Under the pieces are notes generated by a model. It searched no databases, was not told the DNA's origin, and saw only the letters and a program-made list of their open reading frames with translations. Position numbers and translations under genes: made by a program. Shown here piece after piece: positions 8,300-17,920 of a stretch of 64,000 nt of DNA. The stretch is from Peteryoungia wuzhouensis (GTDB taxonomy: Bacteria > Pseudomonadota > Alphaproteobacteria > Rhizobiales > Rhizobiaceae): positions 60,083 through 124,082 of the forward strand of contig NZ_QJRY01000010.1 in assembly GCF_003205195.1 (NCBI RefSeq), written 5' to 3'. The stretch's first letter is position 1. Every line of letters begins with the position of its first letter.

Positions 8300-9304
8300 A
8301 TGAACGCGACCATACTCGGCATTGTTCTGCTGGTCGCGGTTTCCACGGCAGCGGTCGCCTATGGTCTCCTCTACAACCGCATGGAGACCGAAAAGAAGAC
8401 GGCAAACCGGATCAATCGGGTCAAATCAGCCGAGACCGACATGGGCCAGATCAAGGCCGCCAGAGACCGGGTCCAGGAAATCTCGAAGCGCCGAAAGTCG
8501 GTCCAGGATTCGCTCAAGGAGCTCGAAAAGAAGCAGCAGGAGAAATCGAAGAAGGCAAACGAGACGAGCCTGAAATCGCGGATTGCCCAGACTGGACTGT
8601 CGATCACTCCGGTCCAGTTCTACATGTTCAGTGCAGCGCTCGGCGTCGTGGTACTTTTGATGACCCTGATTGCGGGCATGCCACCTCTCGTCATGCTCGG
8701 CCTGACCTTCGTCTCGGCGCTGGGCCTGCCCAGATGGATCATCAATTTCCTGGTCAAACGTCGCCAGAAGCAGTTTCTGGAGGAGTTTCCAAACTCGCTC
8801 GACGTAATGGTCCGATCCATCCGATCGGGTCTTCCCCTCAATGATGCAATTCGCATGATTGCTTCGGATGGACAGGAACCGGTCAAGACCGAGTTCCGGC
8901 GCGTCGTCGAATCTCAGCAGCTCGGGTTGAGCGTGCCCGATTCGATCGCTCGCATGCACATGACCATGCCTTTGTCCGAAATCAGCTTCTTCGCGATCGT
9001 CATCGCGATCCAAGGCCAAGCCGGCGGCAACCTTTCGGAGGCCCTGTCCAATCTGTCTCGCGTGTTGCGTGATCGCAAGAAGATGAAGGCCAAGGTGCAG
9101 GCGCTGTCCATGGAGGCAAAGGCCTCTGCGGCGATCATCGGCGCATTGCCCTTCATCGTCGCCTTTCTGGTTTATCTCACATCACCACAATACATCATGA
9201 TCCTCTTCACCGACACCCGAGGACATCTGATCCTCGGCTGCTCGGCAGTCTGGATGAGCATCGGCCTCGTGGTGATGCGCAACATGATCAACTTCGACAT
9301 TTAG
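8300..9304 (+). CDS. tadB: Type II secretion F-family protein TadB
   Basis: A 334-residue inner-membrane platform protein. It has an N-terminal membrane helix (residues 3-20) and a long charged, coiled-coil-prone stretch rich in Lys/Glu (about 30-95). Two hydrophobic helices follow, then the T2SSF domain (FPNSLDVMVRSIRSGLPLND, about 165-290) and two C-terminal helices. The start is the ATG at 8300; an in-frame ATG at 8261 lies inside cpaF. It is paired with TadC immediately downstream, as usual in tad loci. Confidence 0.93.
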   Translation: MNATILGIVLLVAVSTAAVAYGLLYNRMETEKKTANRINRVKSAETDMGQIKAARDRVQEISKRRKSVQDSLKELEKKQQEKSKKANETSLKSRIAQTGLSITPVQFYMFSAALGVVVLLMTLIAGMPPLVMLGLTFVSALGLPRWIINFLVKRRQKQFLEEFPNSLDVMVRSIRSGLPLNDAIRMIASDGQEPVKTEFRRVVESQQLGLSVPDSIARMHMTMPLSEISFFAIVIAIQGQAGGNLSEALSNLSRVLRDRKKMKAKVQALSMEAKASAAIIGALPFIVAFLVYLTSPQYIMILFTDTRGHLILGCSAVWMSIGLVVMRNMINFDI

Positions 9305-9316
9305 GGACGGAACGGT

Positions 9317-10303
9317 ATGACCGAAGACTGGGCTGCCCAATTCGTCAATCCCGCGCTGATCGTGGCGCTGCTGGTGGCGCTCGCCGTATTCGGCACCTTC
9401 TACACGCTGGTCATGCCCTATTTCGAGAAGGGTGACCTGAACAAGCGCATGCGCGCCGTATCAACCGAACGCGATCTGATCCGGGCACGCGAGCGCGCCA
9501 AAATGAACTCCGAGGCCGCTCAGAGCCGAACGAGCCTTCGAGCCAACAACAACCAGTCCGTTCGCCAGATCGTAGAGCGCTTCAACCTGCGAAAGGCACT
9601 GGTCGACGACAAGACAGTCGACAAGCTGAAAGCCGCCGGCCTGCGCTCACAGAATGCCTTGAACATCTTTCTCGTTGCCCGGTTCCTATTGCCCTTCGCA
9701 ACGCTGCTCCTCACGGCATTCTGGATCTTCGTGCTCGGAAATCTTGCGGACAAGGGTTTGCCGATCCGGCTCTTCGCCACCATTGTCGGTGGCTATGTCG
9801 GCTTCTACCTACCGAATATCTACGTGTCGAACCGGATCTCGAAACGCCAGCACTCGATACGCCGGGCCTGGCCGGACGCACTGGACCTGATGCTCATCTG
9901 CGTCGAAGCGGGGATTTCTCTCGAGGCGGCCATGCGCCGTGTGTCGGAAGAAATCGGCGATCAATCGCCGGAACTGGCTGAAGAAATGGTGCTGACGACC
10001 GCCGAGTTGTCATTCCTGCCGGATCGCCGACAGGCTCTGGAAAATCTCGGTACGCGAACACAGCTGGACAGCGTGAAGAATGTCGTGCAGGCCCTGATCC
10101 AGGCAGACCGTTACGGCACGCCGGTCGCGCAGGCTCTGCGTGTACTCGCCCAGGAAGGCCGCGACGAGCGCATGAACGAGGCTGAGAAAAAGGCCGCCGC
10201 ACTGCCGCCGAAGCTGACTGTGCCAATGATCCTGTTCTTCCTGCCCGTGCTCGTAGCCGTCATCCTCGGCCCAGCCGGCATCCAGGTGTCCGACCGGTTC
10301 TGA
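9317..10303 (+). CDS. tadC: Type II secretion F-family protein TadC
   Basis: A 328-residue inner-membrane platform protein, partner of TadB. The order is N-terminal membrane helix, charged linker, two helices (about 115-165), T2SSF domain (AWPDALDLMLICVEAGISLE, about 185-305) and C-terminal helix PMILFFLPVLVAVILGPAG. It follows tadB by 12 bases and is the last gene of the pilus operon; the next genes are on the opposite strand. Confidence 0.93.
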   Translation: MTEDWAAQFVNPALIVALLVALAVFGTFYTLVMPYFEKGDLNKRMRAVSTERDLIRARERAKMNSEAAQSRTSLRANNNQSVRQIVERFNLRKALVDDKTVDKLKAAGLRSQNALNIFLVARFLLPFATLLLTAFWIFVLGNLADKGLPIRLFATIVGGYVGFYLPNIYVSNRISKRQHSIRRAWPDALDLMLICVEAGISLEAAMRRVSEEIGDQSPELAEEMVLTTAELSFLPDRRQALENLGTRTQLDSVKNVVQALIQADRYGTPVAQALRVLAQEGRDERMNEAEKKAAALPPKLTVPMILFFLPVLVAVILGPAGIQVSDRF

Positions 10304-10321
10304 TAAACCGGTCGACAAAGA

Positions 10322-10483
10322 TCAGTGGACGGTGGAGAATTCCTCGTCCAGCAGCTTGAGCGCATCCTGAAGTGCTTCCACCAGAATGTCGGTCAGTTCG
10401 TCGGAATTGTTCTCGATGAGCATCAGCTTCACGGCCATGTCCTGCTGATCAAAATATTGATCCGGTCCCTCGTTCATCATCAT
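10322..10483 (-). CDS. Small acidic protein of unknown function
   Basis: A short acidic protein of about 53 residues (NEGPDQYFDQQDMAVKLM, then an amphipathic, Leu/Asp/Glu-rich C-terminal helix). The frame is open to 10567. Three consecutive ATGs (10483, 10480, 10477) follow an AAGGGGA ribosome-binding sequence; the second or third has the best spacing. There are no cysteines or membrane segments. I do not recognise the family. It converges with tadC. Confidence 0.55.
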   Translation of the reverse strand: MMMNEGPDQYFDQQDMAVKLMLIENNSDELTDILVEALQDALKLLDEEFSTVH

Positions 10484-10570
10484 GTCCCCTTCTGGCCGAA
10501 TCATTTCGGCTGGAACCAGAGTGAGGTGACATGCTTGCGCAAAACTGTCACGCGATGCCTGCAGCACGCA

Positions 10571-11035
10571 TTATGCCGAGGCTTGTGAATTCTCTGCGCC
10601 GACTGCAGCGCTGAAATTGGAGAAGAACTCCGCCGCCAGCTTCTTCGACGTGGACTCAATCAGACGGCTGCCGAGTTGCGCAATCTTGCCGCCAACCTCG
10701 GCTTTCACGACGTAGGTCAGGACAGTGGCGGAGGGGCCGTCGCTTTCGAGCGAGACATCGGCACCTCCCTTGGCAAAACCGGCAAGACCGCCCTTACCTT
10801 CCCCCGAAATGGTATAGGACTGCGGCGGATTGAGGTTCTGCAGCTCCACCGCCCCTTCGAACTTCGCCTTGATCGGCCCGATCTTCAGGACCACCTTGGC
10901 CACCATCGTCGTATCCGAGGTCTTCTCAAGGCTCTCGCAGCCTGGAATTGCCTGTCGCAGGACGTCGGGATCGTTCAGCGCCTTCCATACGGCGTCGACG
11001 GGCGCTTCGATCCGCTCTGAGCCTTGCATGTCCAT
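10571..11035 (-). CDS. SRPBCC/CoxG family protein
   Basis: A 154-residue single-domain protein of the CoxG (carbon monoxide dehydrogenase subunit G) branch of the SRPBCC fold. Typical motifs are IEAPVDAVWKALNDPDVLRQ, IPGCESLEK, a central GEGKGGLAGFAKGGA segment and the C-terminal GGKIAQLGSRLIESTSKKLA. CoxG-like proteins often accompany molybdenum hydroxylases, but none is in the window, so the role is unknown. The start is the ATG at 11035, which follows GGGAGGA; the longer frame to 11080 lacks a ribosome-binding sequence. Confidence 0.82.
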   Translation of the reverse strand: MDMQGSERIEAPVDAVWKALNDPDVLRQAIPGCESLEKTSDTTMVAKVVLKIGPIKAKFEGAVELQNLNPPQSYTISGEGKGGLAGFAKGGADVSLESDGPSATVLTYVVKAEVGGKIAQLGSRLIESTSKKLAAEFFSNFSAAVGAENSQASA

Positions 11036-11134
11036 GGTCAATCCTCCCTTGCCAGACGGGCTCCCTCCCGCCGTCCCCAAGAGAGCATGGCGCAGGCCAT
11101 AGATGCAAGCGCCCTAAAGGAGGATGGAGGGCGC

Positions 11135-12439
11135 CTAGACCAGAACAGCCTGTTCGATGCGGTCCTGCGATCCGAAGAAACGCAGATAGCGCTCGACTTC
11201 CGCTGGTTCGCCGGTTGCCTTGCGCGGATTATCAGACAGCTTCACCGCCGGCCGGCCATTTGCTTCCGAGACCTTGCAGACGATCGAGATCGGCTTCAGG
11301 CCATCAATCTCGACGGGTGCGCACCCTGCAAAGTCATTGGTGAGGTTGGTACCCCAACCGAAACTCATGCGCACGCGGCCCGCAAAGTGGCGGTAGGTGT
11401 CAACGATCGCGTCAACGTCGAGTCCGTCCGAGAAGATCAGCAATTTCTTGCGAGGATCGCGGCCCATCTTCTGCCACCACTCGATGATCTTTTCGCCACC
11501 TTCAATTGGCGGAGCGCTATCCGGACGGAAACCGGTCCAGTCTGCCACCCATTCCGGGGCGTCCCGCAGAAATGCGGTCGTGCCGAAAGCGTCGGGCAAA
11601 ACGATCAGAAGATTGCCGCCGTAGAGGCGGTTCCAGTCCTTGAGGACGCGATACGGTGCTGCGGCGAGTTCTTCGTTATTGCGGGCAAGGGCCGCGACCA
11701 CCATCGGCAGTTCATGGGCATTGGTACCAACCGCTTCGAGATCAGAATCCATAGCGAGCAATACGTTGCTGGTACCCGTGAAGGCGGGGCCAATGCCTTC
11801 CTTCAGCGCTTCGACGCACCAGCGCTGCCACAGAAAGCTGTGACGCCGGCGGGTGCCGAAATCGGAAATTCGTAGGCCCGGCAGTTCCTTCAATCGCTCG
11901 ACCTTGGACCACATCTTGGCCTTGGCGCGCGCATAGAGAACATCGAGGGTAAAGTAGCCGAGCGAACGCATAGCCGCGCGAGAACGCAGTTCATTGATGA
12001 TTGCGAGTGCCGGAATTTCCCACAGTGTCGTCTCCATCCATGGACCATGGAAGGTCAGTTCGTACTGCCCATCACGTTTCGTCAGCTCGTATTCCGGGAG
12101 TTGAAGATTGCCGAGCCAGGCCAGGAATTCGGGTTCAAAGATCTGCGCCCGGCCGTAGAAGGTATTGCCGGCAAGCCAGATCATTTCCTTCTTGGTCAGA
12201 CGCAGCGCCCGCACATGGTCGAGCTGGTCTCGCAATTCCTGCTCGTCAATTTCATCGGCGAGTCGGACGGACGTCGTGCGATTGATGAGCGTGAAAGTGG
12301 CGTGCACGTTGGGATAGAGCTTCCAGATCATCTGGAGCATCAGAAGCTTGTAAAAGTCCGTATCGATCAGGCTGCGAATGATTGGATCAAGCTTCCAGGC
12401 GTGATTGTAAACCCTGGTTGCAATGTCAGTCTTGGTCAT
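11135..12439 (-). CDS. pncB: Nicotinate phosphoribosyltransferase
   Basis: A 434-residue enzyme of the NAD salvage pathway. It joins nicotinate and PRPP to give nicotinate mononucleotide with ATP hydrolysis, in the cytoplasm. Seen: N-terminal [19 protein letters not shown], and [12 protein letters not shown], which carries the histidine phosphorylated in this family. The C-terminal [15 protein letters not shown] and [11 protein letters not shown] belong to the phosphate-binding region. Length is normal. It is monocistronic or loosely grouped with its neighbours. Confidence 0.95.
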   Translation of the reverse strand: MTKTDIATRVYNHAWKLDPIIRSLIDTDFYKLLMLQMIWKLYPNVHATFTLINRTTSVRLADEIDEQELRDQLDHVRALRLTKKEMIWLAGNTFYGRAQIFEPEFLAWLGNLQLPEYELTKRDGQYELTFHGPWMETTLWEIPALAIINELRSRAAMRSLGYFTLDVLYARAKAKMWSKVERLKELPGLRISDFGTRRRHSFLWQRWCVEALKEGIGPAFTGTSNVLLAMDSDLEAVGTNAHELPMVVAALARNNEELAAAPYRVLKDWNRLYGGNLLIVLPDAFGTTAFLRDAPEWVADWTGFRPDSAPPIEGGEKIIEWWQKMGRDPRKKLLIFSDGLDVDAIVDTYRHFAGRVRMSFGWGTNLTNDFAGCAPVEIDGLKPISIVCKVSEANGRPAVKLSDNPRKATGEPAEVERYLRFFGSQDRIEQAVLV

Positions 12440-12555
12440 TGGCCGCTGCCTTACCGATCAGCGGCACGTGGCCGCGATCAGCGGTCGCCACGTGCGACCG
12501 CTTCTGCTGCATGTTATCGGCAATCAAGAATGAGTTGTCCAGTCATGGGATCCCA

Positions 12556-12852
12556 TCACTGGCCGGGTGTGGGATTTGACTGCGGCATATTCTGCGAGCC
12601 TGTCTCGCCAGCATTCGGCGCAGGCGCCGTCTCAGTCGTCGGCTCGTTTGCCGGATTGTTCGGAGCAATCGAATTGCCCCACCATTCAGCCGGGATCCAG
12701 ACGAGCATAGCCAAGACGAGGCCTGCGAGAAGCACGATCAGGACCGGCTTGCCGCGGAAGCCCTGGCGCGCTTCGGTGGGGGTCAGGGGCTCGGGTTTAA
12801 GACCACGGGTCCGGCGGTCCGTGGCATCTGGAAGGTCGGTTCTGCTGCTCAT
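12556..12852 (-). CDS. Small single-pass membrane protein, unknown function
   Basis: A 98-residue protein with a basic N-terminal cytoplasmic stretch, one clear transmembrane helix (VLIVLLAGLVLAMLVWIPA, about 37-55) and a Pro/Asn/Thr-rich, probably periplasmic tail. The coding pattern and a GGGAGTGAG sequence just before the ATG support a real gene. I do not recognise the family. It lies between pncB and the hydroxyacid dehydrogenase on the same strand. Confidence 0.65.
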   Translation of the reverse strand: MSSRTDLPDATDRRTRGLKPEPLTPTEARQGFRGKPVLIVLLAGLVLAMLVWIPAEWWGNSIAPNNPANEPTTETAPAPNAGETGSQNMPQSNPTPGQ

Positions 12853-12947
12853 GGCTCACTCCCTGCTGAATGGTCAGGGCGCCGTCGAGGCGCCCCGTTC
12901 TTTAGCAAACGGAAGGAGGCAGCGATTGTTCCGACGGATCAGGCCCG

Positions 12948-13910
12948 TCAGTATCCAGAAGTCCTGTCAACGACGAACTGCAGGGGCTCTCCGCGTTCCA
13001 GCCTGCCTATCTGTTCCTCGACATGGCGAAAGAGAGCTCGAACGTCTGATGAAGCGGCCGCGTGAGGCGTCATCAGCACATTGGGCATGGCCCAGAGCGG
13101 GCTGTTGCGGTCCAGTGGCTCCTTCACGAAGACATCGAGCGACGCCGCCTTCAGTGTGCCGTCGGCGAGGCAGGCGGCAAGCTCCTCTTCCTTCTGGCTT
13201 CCGCCGCGCCCGGCGTTGAGAAATATGGGGCCACCCAGCACCCCGGTGCGCGACAGCTTGGAAAACAGAGCCCTGTCATAGATTCCCCGTGTATCCTCCG
13301 TCAGCGGCAAGAGGCCGACGAGGATATCGGTCTGTGCGAGAAACGCTTCCAGACCGGAAGCGTCGAATGTCTCCACGCCAGCAATATGCTTTTTGCTGCG
13401 GGACCATCCGATGACCTGGAAGCCCATGACTTTCAGTTTTGCCGCAGCATCGGCACCGAGGACGCCGAGACCCATAATTCCCACTGTTACATCGCGGGCC
13501 TCGGGCTGCTCGGCGATTTCGCGCCAGATGCGAGAGCGCTGCTGCTCCGTATAGATCGATCCGTTGCGGAGGTGGTACAGGCATTGCCAAACCACCCATT
13601 CGCTCATGCGGTCCGTCAGGCTGCGATCGACAAACCGAACAATCGGCAGATCCGGCAGTTGATAGTTTGAAAGAATGTGGTCAACGCCGGCGCCACCGGA
13701 AAAGATCGCCTTCAGACCGCTCGCACGCCTGAACAGATCCGGATCGGGCTTCCAGACTACGGCATAGGCCGCCTGCGACAAATCCCGGCTGCGATTTTCG
13801 GGATCACCCATGTCGATCACGGGACGACCAGGAAATGCTTCAGGCAAAGCGCGCAGGACGCTGTCACGGTCAAACCGGAGATCGATGATGATGGGGCTTT
13901 TCTCTGTCAT
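12948..13910 (-). CDS. D-2-hydroxyacid dehydrogenase, GhrA-type
   Basis: A 320-residue NAD(P)-dependent 2-hydroxyacid dehydrogenase, probably reducing glyoxylate or hydroxypyruvate. The Rossmann motif is VGIMGLGVLG (about 143-152). The catalytic triad is visible as Arg in LNAGRGG, Glu in VFVKEPLD and His in TPHAAA. The N-terminal part (IFSGGAGVDHIL) matches the GhrA branch. The gene precedes yejF on the same strand with 12 bases between, but its link to the transporter may be only positional. Confidence 0.88.
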   Translation of the reverse strand: MTEKSPIIIDLRFDRDSVLRALPEAFPGRPVIDMGDPENRSRDLSQAAYAVVWKPDPDLFRRASGLKAIFSGGAGVDHILSNYQLPDLPIVRFVDRSLTDRMSEWVVWQCLYHLRNGSIYTEQQRSRIWREIAEQPEARDVTVGIMGLGVLGADAAAKLKVMGFQVIGWSRSKKHIAGVETFDASGLEAFLAQTDILVGLLPLTEDTRGIYDRALFSKLSRTGVLGGPIFLNAGRGGSQKEEELAACLADGTLKAASLDVFVKEPLDRNSPLWAMPNVLMTPHAAASSDVRALFRHVEEQIGRLERGEPLQFVVDRTSGY

Positions 13911-13922
13911 GTCTGTCTTCCG

Positions 13923-15560
13923 TTACTGACGGATGCCGCCGGCCTCGACGGCTTCCAGATTGAAGGCGGCGGCCATCAGGGCGCGCGTGTAATCGGCCTT
14001 GGGGGCGGCGAAGACTTCTGCGGCAGGGCCCTTTTCGACCACCTTGCCGCCGCGCATGACGATCAGTTCGTTGGCGAGTGCTTTTACCACTTTCAGATCG
14101 TGGCTGATGAAGAGATAGGCCAGATCATGCTTCGCCTGAAGGTCACGCAGGAGGTCAACGACCTGGGCCTGAACGGTCATGTCGAGTGCGGAGGTCGGCT
14201 CATCGAGCATCACAAATCGTGGCTTCAGCACCATGGCGCGGGCGATCGCAATGCGCTGGCGCTGGCCACCGGAGAATTCGTGCGGATAGCGCCAGCGGGT
14301 GGCGGGATCGAGTCCGACCTCTTCGAGCGCCCAAACGACGCGACTGTCACGCTCCTCCGATGACAGGTGCCGTTCGTGAACCTTGAGGCCCTCGGCGATG
14401 ATTTCACCCACCGACATGCGGGGACTGAGGGAGCCAAAAGGATCCTGGAAAACGATCTGCAAGCGATCGCGCAGAGGCCGCATCTCGCGATAGGAGAAGG
14501 CGTGGATATCCTTGCCGATGAAGCTGATGCGGCCTTTCGACGAGATCAGCCGCGAGAGGGCGAGACCGAGCGTGGTCTTGCCGGAGCCGGATTCACCGAC
14601 GACACCAAGCGTCTGGCCGGCCCTGAGCGTCAGATCGACGCCATCAACGGCCTTCACATGGTCGACGGTACGACGCAGGAAGCCGGCCTTGATTGGGAAC
14701 CAGACCCGGATATCTTCGCCCTGCATGACGACGGGCTTTGTCTCGTCCAGCGTTGGCGGTTCGCCGCGCGGCTCGGAAGCGAGCAACTTCTTCGTATAGG
14801 CATGCTGCGGCCGCTCGAAGATCTCTTCGACGGGACCCGCCTCGACGATCTTGCCCTTGGTCATTACACAGACGCGATCGGCAAATTTGCGGACGATGCC
14901 GAGATCATGGGTGATGAAGAGCATGGACATGCCGTGCTCGGACTTGAGGCGTCCGAGGAGTTCCAGGATCTGGGCCTGGACGGTGACGTCGAGGGCCGTC
15001 GTCGGCTCGTCGGCGATCAGGAGCTTGGGACGATTGGCGAGCGCCATGGCAATCATCACGCGCTGGCGTTGACCGCCCGAAAGCTCATGCGGAAAGGCAG
15101 AAAGGCGCTTTTCCGGTTCACGAATTCCGACCTGATGCAGAAGTTCCAGTACGCGGGCGCGGGCGACTGCTCCTGTCAGCCCCTGATGCAGACCGAGAAT
15201 TTCGCTGACCTGCCTCTCAATCGTATGCAGCGGGTTGAGCGAGGTCATCGGCTCCTGGAAGATCATGGTGATGTCGTTGCCGCGTACCGCACGCAGATCC
15301 GCTTCGTTGGCCGTCATCAGGTCGCGGCCATCGAACAGGATTTCGCCCGAGGGATGGCTGGCGGAGGGATAAGGCAGCAGTTTCAAGATCGATGCTGCCG
15401 ACACCGACTTGCCGGAACCAGATTCGCCAACCAGCGCGACGATCTCACCGCGTTTGATATCGAATGAGACCCGATCGACCGCCAGGCTCTCGCGACCGCC
15501 CTGGTGGAAAGCGACGGACAGATCGCGCACGGACAGGAGAGGCTTCATCTCATCGTTCAT
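13923..15560 (-). CDS. yejF: Peptide ABC importer, fused double ATPase YejF
   Basis: A 545-residue cytoplasmic subunit with two complete nucleotide-binding domains in tandem. Each has Walker [10 protein letters not shown], signature SGGQRQR and Walker B LIADEP or VMLDEP. Such fusions are typical of YejF of the YejABEF importer for microcin C and short peptides. The start overlaps the yejE stop by four bases (ATGA), so translation is coupled. In Sinorhizobium and Brucella, yejABEF helps tolerance to antimicrobial peptides. Confidence 0.95.
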   Translation of the reverse strand: MNDEMKPLLSVRDLSVAFHQGGRESLAVDRVSFDIKRGEIVALVGESGSGKSVSAASILKLLPYPSASHPSGEILFDGRDLMTANEADLRAVRGNDITMIFQEPMTSLNPLHTIERQVSEILGLHQGLTGAVARARVLELLHQVGIREPEKRLSAFPHELSGGQRQRVMIAMALANRPKLLIADEPTTALDVTVQAQILELLGRLKSEHGMSMLFITHDLGIVRKFADRVCVMTKGKIVEAGPVEEIFERPQHAYTKKLLASEPRGEPPTLDETKPVVMQGEDIRVWFPIKAGFLRRTVDHVKAVDGVDLTLRAGQTLGVVGESGSGKTTLGLALSRLISSKGRISFIGKDIHAFSYREMRPLRDRLQIVFQDPFGSLSPRMSVGEIIAEGLKVHERHLSSEERDSRVVWALEEVGLDPATRWRYPHEFSGGQRQRIAIARAMVLKPRFVMLDEPTSALDMTVQAQVVDLLRDLQAKHDLAYLFISHDLKVVKALANELIVMRGGKVVEKGPAAEVFAAPKADYTRALMAAAFNLEAVEAGGIRQ

Positions 15561-16693
15561 CGGAATGTCTTCCTCGGGTCGAACGCGTCACGAACAGCTT
15601 CGCCGACGAAGATCAGCAACGAGAGCATGATCGACATGGTGAAGAAGGCCGTCAGCCCGAGCCAGGGGGCCTGCAGGTTGCGTTTGCCTTGCGCGATCAG
15701 TTCGCCGAGCGAAGGGGAACCTGGCGGCATGCCGAAGCCGAGGAAATCGAGCGAGGTGAGCGTCGTGATCGAGCCTGAGAGGATAAAGGGCAGGAAGGTC
15801 AAGGTGGCCACCATGGCGTTCGGCAGCAGATGGCGGAACATGATCGTGCCATTGCCGACGCCAAGCGCACGGGCGGCATTGACGTATTCAAAATTGCGGG
15901 CACGGAGGAATTCGGCGCGAACGATCCCGACGAAGCCAACCCAGGAGAACAGCAACATGATGCCCAGCAGGACAAAGAAGCCGGGCGGCAGGATCGCCGC
16001 GATGATGAGCAAAATGTAGAGCACCGGCATGGACGACCAGATCTCTATGAAGCGCTGCATCAGGAGGTCGGTCCAGCCGCCGAAATAGCCCTGCACGGCA
16101 CCGGCCGTGACCCCGATCGCGGCTGAAGCAAGCGTAAGCGCGAGGCCAAAGAGGATCGAAATACGGAAACCGTAGATCATGCGCGCCATGACGTCGCGGG
16201 CCTGGTCATCGGTGCCAAGCCAGTTCATGTTTCCGAGCACGCAGTTCGAATCCTCCGCCTTCAGCGGATAAGCGGCGCAGCGCTCTTCCTTGTCCATCAA
16301 CCAGAAGGGCGCGGTCGGGGCCGAGTGCGGAACCTCGGAATTGACCGTGCGATAAGAATAGCGGATCGGCGGCCAGATCATCCAGCCATTGGCGTTGATC
16401 TCATCGGCGATGAAGGGAGAGCGATAGTCGGTTACCGCAAGGAAGCCGCCAAACTTTTCTTCCGGGTAATCGACGACCACGGGGAAGAGGATCTCGCCCT
16501 TGTAGGAGGCGATGATCGGCCTGTCATTGGCGATGAACTCGGCGAACATGCTGAGCACGAACAGGACCATGAAGATCCAGAAGGACCAGTATCCGCGACG
16601 GTTCGCCTTGAAGTTTTCGAGGCGACGGCGGCTGGTGGGCGTGAGCCAGGTCTTCTTCGGCGGAACGACGGCCGTCGTTTCGACAGCGGACAT
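15557..16693 (-). CDS. yejE: Peptide ABC importer permease YejE
   Basis: A 378-residue inner-membrane permease of the DppC/OppC type. It has one N-terminal helix, a periplasmic loop of about 130 residues (extended, as in YejE) and five further helices carrying the EAA loop (ARALGVGNGTIMFRHLLPNA). The start is the ATG at 16693, which shares one base with the yejB stop and is preceded by GGAGGG; a longer frame to 16735 lies inside yejB. Confidence 0.94.
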   Translation of the reverse strand: MSAVETTAVVPPKKTWLTPTSRRRLENFKANRRGYWSFWIFMVLFVLSMFAEFIANDRPIIASYKGEILFPVVVDYPEEKFGGFLAVTDYRSPFIADEINANGWMIWPPIRYSYRTVNSEVPHSAPTAPFWLMDKEERCAAYPLKAEDSNCVLGNMNWLGTDDQARDVMARMIYGFRISILFGLALTLASAAIGVTAGAVQGYFGGWTDLLMQRFIEIWSSMPVLYILLIIAAILPPGFFVLLGIMLLFSWVGFVGIVRAEFLRARNFEYVNAARALGVGNGTIMFRHLLPNAMVATLTFLPFILSGSITTLTSLDFLGFGMPPGSPSLGELIAQGKRNLQAPWLGLTAFFTMSIMLSLLIFVGEAVRDAFDPRKTFR

Positions 16694-17787
16694 CAGACAT
16701 CCCTCCTGTCGAAATCGATGCGCGGATCGATCCAAGTGTAGATCAGGTCGGAAATCAGACCGACGACAAGCCCCATCAAGGAGAAGATGTACAGCGTTGC
16801 AAACACGATCGGGTAATCACGGTTGACGACGGCGAGATAGCCCAGGCGGCCGAGACCATCGAGCGAGAAGATGTTCTCGATCAAGAGCGACCCGGTGAAG
16901 AAGGCGGAGATGAACGCGCCCGGCAGACCGGCGATCACGATCAGCATGGCGTTGCGGAAGACGTGGCCGTAGAGAACCTGGCGCTCGGCCAGGCCCTTGG
17001 CGCGGGCGGTCACGACATATTGCTTCTTGATTTCGTCGATGAAGGAATTCTTCGTGAGCAGTGTCGTGGTGGCAAAGGCCGACAGCAGGAGCGCGGTCAG
17101 CGGAAGGGTCAGGTGCCAGAAGTAGTCCAAAATCTTCTGCCACCATGACAATTCCGCGAAATTGTCTGATGTGAGACCCCGGAGTGGAAACCAGTCGAAG
17201 AAAGAGCCGCCGGCGAAAAGAACGATGAGAAGGATGCCGAAGAGGAAGCCCGGCACGGCATAACCGATGACGATGACACCGGAGGTCCAGATATCGAAGC
17301 GCGAGCCGTCTGACACTGCCTTCTTGATGCCGAGGGGGATGGAGATGGCATAGGAGATCAGGAGAACCCATACGCCCAATGAGATGGAGACCGGCATCTT
17401 CTCAATGATCAGATCGATCACCGAGGTGTTGCGGAAAAAACTCTCGCCGAAATCGAAGCGGATGTAGTTCCACATCATCTCGACGAAGCGTTCAAGCGGC
17501 GGTTTGTCGAAACCGAACTGCTTCTCGAGCTTGGCGATCAGCTCCGGATCGAGACCCTGGGCGCCACGATAGCGCGAGCCGCCTTCCTCCGTGCCGACCT
17601 GCTGGTTCAGCATGTCTCCGCCACCGGACAGCCGCGCATCGGCGCTGTCTCCCTGGCCGCTCAGCTGAGCAATGACCTGCTCAACCGGACCGCCGGGCGC
17701 AAACTGGATGACGATAAACGAGATGCCCATGATGCCGATGATTGTCGGGATCATCAGCAGAAGCCGGCGGAAGATATATGCGGTCAT
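16693..17787 (-). CDS. yejB: Peptide ABC importer permease YejB
   Basis: A 364-residue inner-membrane permease of the DppB/OppB type. The N-terminus is YIFRRLLLMIPTIIGIMGIS, a long periplasmic insertion (about 30-110) follows, then helices with the EAA loop TARAKGLAERQVLYGHVFRN. The C-terminal DLIYTWIDPRIDF is typical of this family. It is transcribed with yejE and yejF and lies 133 bases after yejA. Confidence 0.94.
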   Translation of the reverse strand: MTAYIFRRLLLMIPTIIGIMGISFIVIQFAPGGPVEQVIAQLSGQGDSADARLSGGGDMLNQQVGTEEGGSRYRGAQGLDPELIAKLEKQFGFDKPPLERFVEMMWNYIRFDFGESFFRNTSVIDLIIEKMPVSISLGVWVLLISYAISIPLGIKKAVSDGSRFDIWTSGVIVIGYAVPGFLFGILLIVLFAGGSFFDWFPLRGLTSDNFAELSWWQKILDYFWHLTLPLTALLLSAFATTTLLTKNSFIDEIKKQYVVTARAKGLAERQVLYGHVFRNAMLIVIAGLPGAFISAFFTGSLLIENIFSLDGLGRLGYLAVVNRDYPIVFATLYIFSLMGLVVGLISDLIYTWIDPRIDFDRRDV

Positions 17788-17920
17788 GGAACGCCCATCG
17801 CGGACGCATCGCCGCGTTCAAACCACTGTTCCTGTCCGTCAGCCAATCCGTCGGCCCTCCTGCAAAGCGATTCGCCTATCGTTTCCTAAATAACCGGCTT
17901 CTCGACAGAAGTCCCCTCGA

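Noticed and set aside
12047..13219. 390-residue plus-strand frame over pncB and its neighbours
   Set aside because: It crosses three minus-strand genes or gaps with an Arg/Pro-rich translation typical of a shadow frame.
14367..15467. 366-residue plus-strand frame opposite yejF
   Set aside because: Antisense to a clear double ATPase with all motifs; the sequence is Asp/Arg/Gly-rich with no protein-like pattern.
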